The notes: generated from the sequence alone by a model not told the origin. 64,000 bases of DNA from Anaerotignum propionicum DSM 1682 (GCF_001561955.1 NZ_CP014223.1:2852001-2916000), one strand, 5' to 3'; shown: positions 45,185 through 52,832, numbered from the stretch's first letter. Numbers and translations are program-made.

Positions 45185-45480
45185 AGGGGAGTACACAAAT
45201 TGCATTCTCACATCTTTTATTACACTTTTTGCTCGTCCCCTTATTGTAATTATCTCTGTTTTTGAAAATTTATAAAAAGTGGTTGAAACCCTTGTAAACA
45301 GTGGGTTTGAGAGACTTAACAAAAAATAAATGTCAACACATCAAGAATTTTTATACATTTTTACATTTCCTTCTCCATAGTAGACGATTAATAAAACAAT
45401 TACTTACTATACACTAAAGCAATTCTGACATAAGCTCTACAACCATTGATTTTACTAGGTTTGTAGCACTTTTAAAACCG

Positions 45481-46257
45481 TTACATTTTACTACTCCTAA
45501 ATTTTTGTACCCGTTCTTTCGTTTTTTGATTTTCTACTATTTCAGCACATTCTCGGCAATAACTCATATTGGAAGCAGTTCTTCTTTTCAAAACCCCGCA
45601 TCTTTTACATCTAAAAAACTTTTCTCCACAATATAGCAAATATTCATATCCTAAATTTCTAAAATCATCAATCTTCAGCACCTCTTCAGATTCCGTCTTA
45701 TCTATGTAACAAACATTTACACTTAAATTATTTACCAACTTATTCATTTTTATTAAACCCAATGCTTTCATATCGTGAATCATAAAGCATTGTTCTTTTA
45801 TCGTAGCAGTAACATTAGCCATCCTAAAAATATCTTTAAAATCATAGTTTATCCAATCACGATTGTTCTCGTTTACCATATTGCGATATTTTGCAAGACA
45901 TAACATTGTAAAAGCGATTCGTTTCATAGGCTTACTTTTTATGCCGTCAATTGTTAGTAATTCGTTTTTAGTAACTGGTATATAATCAATATTTATCAAA
46001 TCACGTTTTTTTGCGTGTTTTGCAATATTAAGTAATAAATCTTGCCACTGAGAAATAGCAAAATTATAATATTTTTCTTCCATTATTTTTACAAGTCGTT
46101 TATATATTTGATTTGGTTTTAAATTTTCAACATGATATAAATATTTAGCAACAATTCTTAAATCGTATGATGGTTTTTTGCTCAATTTAGGCTCTTTTAA
46201 TACGTTCTCTGCGTACTCTTTTTCTTTTAAAATTATGTTAATACTAAACCTCTCCAA
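45481..46257 (-). CDS. Phage early protein with C-terminal zinc ribbon
   Basis: 258 residues, basic, mostly helical. Near the C-terminus two CxxC pairs (CKRCGVLKRRT and YCREC) form a likely zinc ribbon, followed by a Lys/Arg-rich tail. It overlaps the previous gene by 14 bp and lies next to the repeat region. DNA binding, perhaps in replication initiation, is inferred from position and ribbon. No family recognised. Confidence 0.6.
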   Translation of the reverse strand: MERFSINIILKEKEYAENVLKEPKLSKKPSYDLRIVAKYLYHVENLKPNQIYKRLVKIMEEKYYNFAISQWQDLLLNIAKHAKKRDLINIDYIPVTKNELLTIDGIKSKPMKRIAFTMLCLAKYRNMVNENNRDWINYDFKDIFRMANVTATIKEQCFMIHDMKALGLIKMNKLVNNLSVNVCYIDKTESEEVLKIDDFRNLGYEYLLYCGEKFFRCKRCGVLKRRTASNMSYCRECAEIVENQKTKERVQKFRSSKM

Positions 46258-47104
46258 TCTGTGTTTGTTTCATTGAATATTTTTCACCTATGTATAAAAT
46301 ATTTCCATTTTCATCTTTTTCTGGATAATTAACAATGTAATTATTTTTTTCCAATAAATTTTCTATAACTTGTGAACTACACATGTCCCAAACAAATTGT
46401 TTTGACTTATTTGTAGGGTAACATAAATCAATTAATATATTTGCAAGTTCTTTTTGGTCAGGACATATACATGAACACTCTTGTTTAAATACAGTCAGCA
46501 TCATGTTTTTTTGTTCAAATGCATCATCGTCGTTAATTCGTTCTCTTTTAATTAGTTGTTGATATTTTTGCAATTTATCGCAATAGTCTTTATATATCTT
46601 TTCAATTTTATTTTTAGTATAAGCAGAATAATTTACGCTTGATTTTAAAATAGAGTAATCGAATGTGTTGTTATTTTTAAAGTTGGCTAAGTAGTCATCA
46701 AACTCATTTTCAAACAACCAACAGATTTTATTTACTAAGCAATTATGTGTCCCCACTGGCATACGATAATCATAATATTTTAAAAATTCTATTTCTTGAG
46801 TGGTCTTGTTGGGTTTATTTTTTAATTCATTGATAGTAAATTTAAACTCTGTTTGACATTTCTTATTTGAATCAGTTATGTATTTTTTATATATCCTTCT
46901 TACGTCTGGGTAAATGTATTGCATGAAGTACGGTTTTTTATCAGCCACAAGCCGCTTATTAAATTCTTTCAACTCACGCTGTTCTTTTGAGTCGTCATCT
47001 TTAATTTTATTTGAACCATAGTCAAACCAATGTTTAGGTCTAGGTTTTGCAATAATTCCTTTTGTTTTATCAATAGCATTCTGCTGAAATAACTGACCAC
47101 ACAT
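46244..47104 (-). CDS. Phage protein of unknown function, possibly 5'-truncated
   Basis: 286 residues, Lys/Asn/Tyr-rich. KPYFMQYIYPDVRRIYKKYI and YRMPVGTHNCLVNKICWLFE look like conserved blocks of a larger phage family whose function I do not know. The ATG has no ribosome site at normal distance: AAAGGAG lies 23 bases upstream and the frame stays open back past it without another usual start. The gene may therefore have lost its 5' part. It overlaps the zinc-ribbon gene. Confidence 0.6.
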   Translation of the reverse strand: MCGQLFQQNAIDKTKGIIAKPRPKHWFDYGSNKIKDDDSKEQRELKEFNKRLVADKKPYFMQYIYPDVRRIYKKYITDSNKKCQTEFKFTINELKNKPNKTTQEIEFLKYYDYRMPVGTHNCLVNKICWLFENEFDDYLANFKNNNTFDYSILKSSVNYSAYTKNKIEKIYKDYCDKLQKYQQLIKRERINDDDAFEQKNMMLTVFKQECSCICPDQKELANILIDLCYPTNKSKQFVWDMCSSQVIENLLEKNNYIVNYPEKDENGNILYIGEKYSMKQTQIGEV

Positions 47105-47145
47105 AATTCTATATTCTTTTTTGCTTCTCCTTTTGGTACCTCTAT

Positions 47146-47174
47146 TTGCTAATTAAAGATACATGTGTTATATT
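47146..47174 (+). promoter_or_regulatory. Promoter of the HExxH protein gene
   Basis: TTGCTA and TATATT separated by exactly 17 bp, 23 bp before the start codon, with AAAGGAG between. Confidence 0.7.
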
Positions 47175-47197
47175 TATTATTAAAGGAGTGGTAAAAA

Positions 47198-47932
47198 ATG
47201 TATACCATTGAAGAAATTAATATAGAGATAGAAAAATTCTGCAAATCAACTTCATACAAAATACCACCTATTAAACATTGTTTACATGTTAATAGTGATG
47301 ATTTTATAGCTCAAGTACGTCGTAATAATGAGATAGAAAATGGATATGAACTATTAATATCTAATGACATTTACAAGTATAAAAAAGAATATCAAAAAGC
47401 TGTTTTATGGCATGAATTTACTCATATGTATGATTCTCTAAAATTTAAAGACGAATCTAAAATTGTTTTTGACGCAATGATTAAAACATTTTCTGAATCT
47501 CATGCAACTACAGTAGAATTGAAATATTTATTACATATCTCAATGAATCAAACATCACGAATTAATTTAAATAATAGAGTTTTGACTTGGAGAAATGGTA
47601 AAGAAAACTTAGACCTGATTACAGCTAATTATATAAATCAAAGCATACATCACTTTAATAATTTTTTATTAACCAAAAATCCATATGATTTTAATTCTGG
47701 TAGAACTCAGTTTTGCTACTTTTGCGGTTATTTAATGTTAGAAGACAAAACAAAAGCATGCAAATTATTAGATGGTGTTATGTGTTATTTCCCTGAGCAA
47801 TACAGAAAAAATCTATCTGAATTAGGTAAAGCTATATTAATTTATGATGTAAATAAAATTGTTTCAACATATGACATTTTTACATCCCAAGCAATGCTTT
47901 ATGGGATGCCAACTAAGAAAAATCAAACGTGA
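47198..47932 (+). CDS. Putative zinc metallopeptidase (HEFTH motif)
   Basis: 244 residues. The motif AVLWHEFTHMYDSLKF near residue 72 has the HExxH zinc signature with a hydrophobic helix before it, as in gluzincins and ImmA/IrrE peptidases. A downstream Glu in FSESHATTVELKYL could be the third ligand. A Cys pair (FCYFCGYLM) occurs later. No signal peptide or helix-turn-helix. It has its own promoter and AAAGGAG site and is transcribed against the early genes. It might cleave a phage regulator as ImmA does in ICEBs1, or act as a cargo gene; neither is shown. Confidence 0.7.
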   Translation: MYTIEEINIEIEKFCKSTSYKIPPIKHCLHVNSDDFIAQVRRNNEIENGYELLISNDIYKYKKEYQKAVLWHEFTHMYDSLKFKDESKIVFDAMIKTFSESHATTVELKYLLHISMNQTSRINLNNRVLTWRNGKENLDLITANYINQSIHHFNNFLLTKNPYDFNSGRTQFCYFCGYLMLEDKTKACKLLDGVMCYFPEQYRKNLSELGKAILIYDVNKIVSTYDIFTSQAMLYGMPTKKNQT

Positions 47933-47959
47933 AAATAGTTGTTCATTAAAATAACAAAA

Positions 47960-47992
47960 AATTAGGAATAGATAGCTTATCCACTCCTAATT
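47960..47992 (-). terminator. Terminator of the small early gene (minus strand)
   Basis: AATTAGGA pairs with TCCTAATT, followed by TTTT on the minus strand. Confidence 0.65.
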
Positions 47993-47995
47993 AAT

Positions 47996-48036
47996 AGGTA
48001 TACTGCATTTTAGGGTATACCTAAATAATTTTTAAC
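47996..48036 (+). terminator. Terminator of the HExxH protein gene (plus strand)
   Basis: AGGTATAC pairs with GTATACCT, with an AT-rich TAATTTTT tail on the plus strand. It interlocks with the opposing terminator. Confidence 0.65.
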
Positions 48037-48259
48037 TCTGACACACAAGCTTGTCCTCATACCATTTGATTCCAGCGGTATTATTTACATGAGTTACAGG
48101 TGCTTCAAATTTGACGCTCCCCATCTGAACTAATACACCATTTTCAATCACTGGTGGTGTATATATTGCTTTAATCTCATTTTCTTTCTGTTTCATAGCA
48201 CATAATTTCTCTGCTGTTACAGATACGATAGTTTTTGCAACTTCATTTAATAATCTCAT
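48032..48259 (-). CDS. Small phage early protein of unknown function
   Basis: 75 residues from ATG 48259, which has AAAGGAG upstream; a longer frame to 48313 lacks a ribosome site. N-terminal amphipathic helix (LLNEVAKTIVSVTAEKLCAM), then a Pro/Val-rich part. No family recognised. It is the first gene behind the leftward promoter of the lysogeny switch, with a leader of about 480 bases. Confidence 0.65.
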   Translation of the reverse strand: MRLLNEVAKTIVSVTAEKLCAMKQKENEIKAIYTPPVIENGVLVQMGSVKFEAPVTHVNNTAGIKWYEDKLVCQS

Positions 48260-48737
48260 TTGAATCTCTCCTTTAATTTGTATTGTCAACTTTATTGACA
48301 TTAGAAATTTCACTTGACATTTTGGTTTTAAAAATTATCATTTTGGTGGATTGTTTGGAGCGAAAATAGAGTTTTCCCAACAAGTGGAAAGATACCTCTA
48401 TTAATCATCACTTCGGAGCCATTGCCCTTCGCTTAATACTGTACGAGTCTAATTTTCATTAGTAAGCCTAATAACCAAGTATGTATATCCCCTTGTCAGC
48501 TTATATCCTCTTATACCGTTCCACCCTCTTATTCTTTGTTTATTGTGAGTTTATACAAGAAAAATTCTCACTGACGCATATAATCCCTAGTACAGTGTAG
48601 GAAGTTACTGCGAATGATTTTTTGCATCGGCTCATTACACCTTATCTTATTTAGTACCTATTGTCCGTTAGAGGGACATTAGAAACAAGGGAAGTATATG
48701 CTTTCAAACCTTGGGTGATATTAAGTATCTATTTGAT
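48260..48737 (-). other. About 480-nt untranslated leader, possible structured RNA
   Basis: It runs from the leftward promoter (48744-48772) to the small early gene. No credible frame. Local hairpins are visible, for example TAGAG/CTCTA with TTTCC/GGAAA inside (48367-48400) and GTGAG/CTCAC around 48550-48575. It has fewer A/T runs than its surroundings. Confidence 0.45.
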
Positions 48738-48815
48738 ATCTAAAATATATCACAAAGGTTTTGTCGAGTCAATATCTTTTTGATATCTATTTGAATACTT
48801 GAACTTTGATATCTA
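48732..48815 (+). promoter_or_regulatory. Three copies of an 11-bp operator in the lysogeny switch
   Basis: TTTGATATCTA occurs exactly at 48732-48742, 48779-48789 and 48805-48815. Copy 3 fills the spacer of the rightward promoter. Copies 1 and 2 flank the leftward promoter. The adjacent plus-strand gene encodes a ribbon-helix-helix protein, the natural candidate to bind them. Confidence 0.8.
48744..48772 (-). promoter_or_regulatory. Leftward (early/lytic) promoter
   Basis: On the minus strand TTGACT and TATATT with a 17-bp spacer. Operator copy 2 lies 6 bp upstream of the -35 and copy 1 lies at the start of the transcript. Confidence 0.75.
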
Positions 48816-48826
48816 TATGATATAAT
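48799..48826 (+). promoter_or_regulatory. Rightward promoter of the Arc-type repressor
   Basis: TTGAAC and TATAAT with a 16-bp spacer that contains operator copy 3. The start codon of the RHH gene is 27 bp downstream. Confidence 0.8.
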
Positions 48827-48852
48827 TAAGATATTGAAAGGTGGTTATAAAA

Positions 48853-49047
48853 ATGGCAGTTCAACAAAATCCTTACCCTTTAAGAATTGATAAAAATACA
48901 ATGGATAAATTTAAGATTATAGCAAAAGAAAATGGACGTTCTGTAAATAAAGAGATTGAAATATTATTGAAGAATGTTATTTCCGAATATGAAGCTGAAC
49001 ATGGGAAAATTGAAATAGATGAAGATGAGCTATATAAAAAAAAATAG
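48853..49047 (+). CDS. Arc-type ribbon-helix-helix repressor
   Basis: 64 residues. NPYPLRIDKNTMDKFKIIAK then NGRSVNKEIEILLKNVI gives the strand-helix-helix of Arc/MetJ proteins; an acidic tail follows. AAAGGTGG lies 9 bases before the ATG. No CI-like repressor is seen in this prophage, so this protein probably holds lysogeny by repressing the leftward promoter and its own. Three matching operators surround the promoter pair. Confidence 0.85.
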   Translation: MAVQQNPYPLRIDKNTMDKFKIIAKENGRSVNKEIEILLKNVISEYEAEHGKIEIDEDELYKKK

Positions 49048-49118
49048 ATATATAACTAATTCAAGATTTAGATTAAAAAATTATAGTACAGTACCGCTAA
49101 GTAAAAGGAGGTTGTTAC

Positions 49119-49424
49119 ATGGACAATGATATAAAAAATTTACTTACTGATATATCAACTTTACTTGATACAAAATTACAACCAATTAACGAAAAATTAT
49201 ATAGTTTAGAGCAAGGACAAAATGAAATCAAATTAACTTTAGAAAATCAAACCAATAAGAATATACAGTTATTAGTAGAAGGATATATGGGGAATATTGA
49301 CAAGATTGAGAAACTAGATTTTATTGCGGAAGATGTAAGTAATATTAACTTAGATATTAAACTATTGAAAAATGCAATACTTCATAATACAGAGGAAATT
49401 ACCAGATTGAAAATGATAAAATAA
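49119..49424 (+). CDS. Coiled-coil phage protein downstream of the repressor
   Basis: 101 residues, acidic, heptad-rich throughout (LEQGQNEIKLTLENQTNKNI; NINLDIKLLKNAILHNTEEI). A strong AGGAGG precedes the ATG, and it shares the repressor transcript. No domain recognised. It may be a repressor partner or antirepressor-like protein, by position only. Confidence 0.7.
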   Translation: MDNDIKNLLTDISTLLDTKLQPINEKLYSLEQGQNEIKLTLENQTNKNIQLLVEGYMGNIDKIEKLDFIAEDVSNINLDIKLLKNAILHNTEEITRLKMIK

Positions 49425-49430
49425 TTTATA

Positions 49431-49460
49431 GGGATGTGCATTAAATGCATATCCTTTTTT
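49431..49460 (+). terminator. Terminator of the repressor transcript
   Basis: GGATGTGCA pairs with TGCATATCC, then six Ts. Confidence 0.88.
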
Positions 49461-49750
49461 CTTTGTCAAATAACAAAGAGTATATTTTAAGAATATACCC
49501 CTATTTTCGTTTCAAATGTTTTAGGTGAAGAATTGCTCAAAAAAAGTAGTATCGTTTAAAATAGAGTGGAAAAACGTGCATTTTTCTAAGGGATATAGAT
49601 AAAGGATGGTCAATATTGAATGGAGTAACGAGCGGATTTTTCCGTTGGTTGAACCATGTTAAATTTAACATAGTTGAGTGAGGGTATATAACGTTTTGTT
49701 ACCCACCATACTCTGTGGATGAGGTATGCCCTGTTTTAGGGTATACCTAC
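49461..49750. other. 290-bp gap with palindromes
   Basis: A perfect 16-bp palindrome ATGTTAAATTTAACAT (49656-49671) and a hairpin GGTATGCCCT/AGGGTATACC (49721-49746, one mismatch) are seen. No gene. Confidence 0.5.
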
Positions 49751-50355
49751 AATTAAGCTGATAGGAATAATATTCCGTATAGGTATGCCTTAAATGGTGG
49801 ATACCATATTTTTTCTGTTTCTCCTTTTTGCTCTAACTCATCAACAGACATCTTCATCTGTTTGGCAATATCTTCTTGAGATTTTTTAGAATTAGCAACT
49901 TCCGCATTTTGCGGTAATTGCTCTTTATATTGGTTAGACCCATTACCTCCAACAGTCACTCCATACAATCTTTCCAACTCTTTAATTCTCAGCCCCACTT
50001 TTTGGCTACAATATCACGAGATTTGCCTTGTTCTACCAGAGGTGCCGAAACTGGCACATCTGCTATTTGCTTAGCGCTGGATGCTTCTGGCGGTTCTGCC
50101 ATGAGCTGTGTTTTCCCGTTTAATAAGGCTTGTCTTCCTTGTTCATCCCGTTCCGCCAGTTTCGGCACAATGTTTAAGTCCGTACGTTCTCCTTGTCTTT
50201 TGTTGTTTTCTTTTTGGACTTCCACCAAATTTGGGGTAATACCACTTTCAACACTTTGATATTGGTTGCCGTAAAATTTGACCTGTTTTTCTTTTGCTTG
50301 TTTCTCATAAATAGGGCGATACTTTTCGGCAACAGCAATTCTTTGAATTGGATTG
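49751..50355 (-). pseudogene. Decayed ParB-like DNA-binding protein gene
   Basis: The first part reads NLNPIQRIAVAEKYRPIYEK in frame to GKSRDIVAKKWG and a stop; the second part, in another frame, continues LRIKELERLYGVTVGGNG to the end. Together they resemble the middle and C-terminal region of ParB-like proteins from mobile elements (NLNPIQ..., then S-R-D-x-V-A-x-K). The N-terminal domain is missing, and a frameshift lies near 49990. Base composition is richer in G/C than nearby phage genes, so it may be a remnant of another element. Confidence 0.65.
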
Positions 50356-50449
50356 AGATTTCTTTACCTATTCTACTAGCGAAAACGTCAATCTACAGAG
50401 ATTACAGAGGTTTTAACACATTGGTTGACTAATTCTATGCCTAAAAAAA

Positions 50450-50492
50450 ATACCCCCTTAAAAAGCAATATTTATGCTTAAAAAGGGGTATA
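50450..50492 (-). terminator. Terminator of the integrase gene
   Basis: ATACCCC and AGCA on one arm pair with TGCT and GGGGTAT on the other; a run of Ts follows on the minus strand. Confidence 0.75.
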
Positions 50493-50500
50493 TATTATAT

Positions 50501-51457
50501 TTACCTACGTTTACTCTCTATATGAATTCGTGTTTTATTCTGGTTAATTTCCAGTGTATCCAGTGGATTAAATTGGCTGTAATTCAACGATAAATCTTTG
50601 CTAAACATATTTACATATTCTTTTACTACCGTTAAATCACTGTGCCCTAATAGCTTTTGTAAGCGAAAAATATCACCGCCATTAAGAATCCATTTTTTTG
50701 CAAATGTATGACGATATAAATGAGAGGATGTTTTTATTACTCCCCTACTTCTATTGTATTTAACAAGCATTTCTTGATAGGTACGCAAATCTGATTTTCC
50801 TCCAAAAGAATTGCAAAATAAATAATCATCACTAGTACCCTTTCTGTAGTTAAGATATTCCTTTAAGATAACAGCTAAACTATCCGACATAGGAATTATC
50901 TGGGCTTTTCTATTTTTACTTGTATTCATCTGAATTAATTGGTTGTTAAAATCCAAATCGCGTATCTTTATATCTAACGCTGAAGAAATTCTATTTCCAG
51001 TAGCTAATAAATAATTAGAATACACCCAAGTCTTGTACTCCGTAAAATCAGTATTTTTAAGGTTAGGTTTCTTAAGTAATACTTTTAATTCTTCATCTGT
51101 GTATGTTTCTTTTATTTTCTTATCAGCCTTGGGGAGTTTAATTTTAAATTGCGGTATCCACTCATTATCCATACAAAAATAAAAAAATGCCCTTAAATCT
51201 CTTAAATAAGATTGCACAGTAATATCATTACAACCTCTTTCTCTTAAATAAAGGATAAAACCATCTATTTTCAATAAATTAATAGTGCTTAAACTCCAAT
51301 CTGCTGCTATTGAATATTTCTCTAGTACAGAAAAATGAACCCTGTAAATATCTAATGTTTTTTCAGACAAATTTCTTACTTTACAGCGAACAATATATTG
51401 CTCAAAACATTCTGACATGGTAATAGGTTCATTCTGATTAAGGCTAATTTTTTTCAT
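50501..51457 (-). CDS. Phage tyrosine integrase
   Basis: 318 residues. The N-terminal SAM-like core-binding domain runs to about residue 110. In the catalytic domain the Arg is in TGNRISSAL, the Lys in NTSKNRKAQ, HxxR in HLYRHTFAKK, the second His in LGHSDLT and the Tyr nucleophile in VVKEYVNMFS. I start at ATG 51457: GAAAGGA ends at an upstream ATG (51466) and is 8 bases before this one. It ends against the repressor side and starts about 160 bp from the attachment tRNA. No excisionase gene is recognised. Confidence 0.95.
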   Translation of the reverse strand: MKKISLNQNEPITMSECFEQYIVRCKVRNLSEKTLDIYRVHFSVLEKYSIAADWSLSTINLLKIDGFILYLRERGCNDITVQSYLRDLRAFFYFCMDNEWIPQFKIKLPKADKKIKETYTDEELKVLLKKPNLKNTDFTEYKTWVYSNYLLATGNRISSALDIKIRDLDFNNQLIQMNTSKNRKAQIIPMSDSLAVILKEYLNYRKGTSDDYLFCNSFGGKSDLRTYQEMLVKYNRSRGVIKTSSHLYRHTFAKKWILNGGDIFRLQKLLGHSDLTVVKEYVNMFSKDLSLNYSQFNPLDTLEINQNKTRIHIESKRR

Positions 51458-51512
51458 TTTAGACATCCTTTCAATTAAAAAATCACTCGTTAAACCCTAT
51501 ATTTTTTAAAAA

Positions 51513-51526
51513 GAATCTAGCGCGTC
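51513..51526 (+). repeat. 14-bp copy of the tRNA anticodon-arm sequence in the integrase leader
   Basis: GAATCTAGCGCGTC here is identical to 51667-51680 in tRNA-Leu and has the same orientation. It may be an integrase arm or control site, or a trace of the crossover region. Confidence 0.55.
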
Positions 51527-51557
51527 AAAATCATATGAAAGCATGAAAAAATGGGAA

Positions 51558-51594
51558 CTAAAAAAACTCAACAAGTGTAAAAACCGTTGAGTTT
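51558..51594 (-). terminator. Phage-supplied terminator for tRNA-Leu
   Basis: AAACTCAAC pairs with GTTGAGTTT, then seven Ts on the minus strand. It lies 18 bp from the right repeat and resembles the host terminator at 25467-25503. Confidence 0.8.
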
Positions 51595-51611
51595 ATGGGT
51601 AATTCTAATTA

Positions 51612-51675
51612 CATTGATGCGGATGACAGGACTTGAACCTGCACCAGGAAACCCCGACTAGAACCTGAATCTAGC
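51612..51675 (-). repeat. attR: 64-bp direct repeat inside tRNA-Leu
   Basis: Identical to 25512-25575. Here the sequence continues into a complete tRNA gene. Confidence 0.95.
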
Positions 51676-51701
51676 GCGTCTGCCAATTCCGCCACATCCG
51701 C
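51618..51701 (-). tRNA. tRNA-Leu (anticodon CAG)
   Basis: 84 bases with a class II variable arm. The acceptor stem is GCGGATG/CATCCGC, the anticodon stem CTAGA/TCTAG encloses loop TTCAGGT (anticodon CAG), and the T loop is GGTTCAAGTCC. CCA is not encoded. The 3' part comes from the phage. Confidence 0.95.
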
Positions 51702-51774
51702 ATGTGGACAACTCGCTAAGTAATAATAATATATTCGACCAAAAAAGTCAAGGGATTTCTTCAATTTTTTTCTC

Positions 51775-52362
51775 CTACAGAAAAAATTGTATTAAAACAG
51801 GCACAAGCAACGTGCAAGTGATTCCACTCATAAAAGCAATGACAGCCGTCTTGCCATCAGTATGTTTACTAATCATCCCCAAAGTAGTATCCATAGCTGT
51901 CGCCCCTGCTGGCGCAATGGCACTATAAGAATTTAAGTATTTCACCAAAAAAGGAATTAGAATAAAGGTAAGCATTTCACGAAATACGTTAGATAAAAAG
52001 GATATGGTTCCTCCAACAGGATTTCCCGCATTTGTTAAAATGATTCCAGATAAGCTGTACCAACCCAAGCCTGCGGTAATTGCCATTCCTTCTTTAAAAT
52101 GCATCTGGGTAATCAGTGCTGCAATGGCACCACCACACAAGGAACCTAAAATTACACCGAGAGGAATCAGGAGAATGCGAAAGCCCAATTGGCGCACCTG
52201 ACTAAAAACTTGACGATTTAGCCCCAAATCTATGCCAACTGAAAATAATAATATCAAAAGCATAAAAGAAGATGCTTCATCTAAAAAAGCTGCTATCTCC
52301 ATAGGCATATACATGCCTCCAAGAATGCCCAATGCCAGTACAATTAAAATGGCTATACTCAT
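51775..52362 (-). CDS. LysO-type lysine exporter, C-terminal half as a separate protein
   Basis: 195 residues with about five to six helices. MSIAILIVLALGILGGMYMP and GLGWYSLSGIILTNAGNPVG match the C-terminal part of LysO (YbjE, DUF340), which exports lysine and thialysine in E. coli. There the protein is a single chain of about 300 residues. Here the two parts overlap by 4 bp and would assemble together. Confidence 0.82.
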   Translation of the reverse strand: MSIAILIVLALGILGGMYMPMEIAAFLDEASSFMLLILLFSVGIDLGLNRQVFSQVRQLGFRILLIPLGVILGSLCGGAIAALITQMHFKEGMAITAGLGWYSLSGIILTNAGNPVGGTISFLSNVFREMLTFILIPFLVKYLNSYSAIAPAGATAMDTTLGMISKHTDGKTAVIAFMSGITCTLLVPVLIQFFL

Positions 52363-52640
52363 TTTTCCCCCTCCTTTTCAAAAAACAGCTTACTCAAAAG
52401 AAATACAAAAAGGATACTGCCAATAACTGATGAAATGGCAAATAACAGAGCCTTCCCGCCCAATACAGGTAAATTCCGAATCACATCGCCATTTCTGCCT
52501 ATGCTAACCCCCATGCAAAAAATCAAGAGCATAAGCCAGAGGGTTTCCAGACGACAATTTAATTTAATTTGTTTTTCCTTAAGTAGTCCAAAAAAACCAA
52601 TTGCAAAACCCATTGCCAAAACCAAAAAAATCTTCCACAT
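52359..52640 (-). CDS. LysO-type exporter, N-terminal half as a separate protein
   Basis: 93 residues with three helices. It contains LLIFCMGVSIGRNGDVIRNL, the conserved block of the LysO N-terminal region. It ends in a charged tail (FFEKEGEK) and overlaps the next gene by ATGA. The 190-bp region upstream holds no gene. Confidence 0.82.
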   Translation of the reverse strand: MWKIFLVLAMGFAIGFFGLLKEKQIKLNCRLETLWLMLLIFCMGVSIGRNGDVIRNLPVLGGKALLFAISSVIGSILFVFLLSKLFFEKEGEK

Positions 52641-52797
52641 TTACATTCCCCCATAAATATTTTCATTCTTACATCGGTTTACAATTCATTCAGGTAATCA
52701 AGTCTTCAAGAAATTGCTTGCACTATAAACCCCACTAAAATTACTTTATAATATGCCCATAGACCTTAGAATGGCAACCATTCCCCCTTATGAATAA

Positions 52798-52832
52798 AAA
52801 AGCTGCCCCCGAAATACGAGGGCAACACTTTT
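52798..52832 (-). terminator. Terminator of the ABC-F/threonine aldolase unit
   Basis: GTTGCCC pairs with GGGCAGC around a TCGTATTTCGG centre, followed by a T run on the minus strand. It overlaps the last bases of the aldolase gene. Confidence 0.75.

Larger units (their letters stand above)
25512..51675. mobile_element. Siphovirus-like prophage integrated in tRNA-Leu(CAG)
   Basis: About 26 kb bounded by perfect 64-bp repeats at a tRNA gene, with a tyrosine integrase next to the intact tRNA. It contains a complete head-tail set (TerS, TerL, portal, MuF, scaffold, capsid, connectors, tail tube, chaperones, tape measure, Dit, BppU, Tal), a holin-endolysin pair, primase, ParB-like protein and an Arc-type repressor. 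Base composition is more AT-rich than the flanks. No replicative helicase, SSB or Cro/CI-type repressor is recognised, and the genome is small for this type. Confidence 0.95.

Noticed and set aside
45001-45383. CRISPR array
   Set aside because: Repeats are too few, irregularly spaced and mixed in type; no cas genes nearby.
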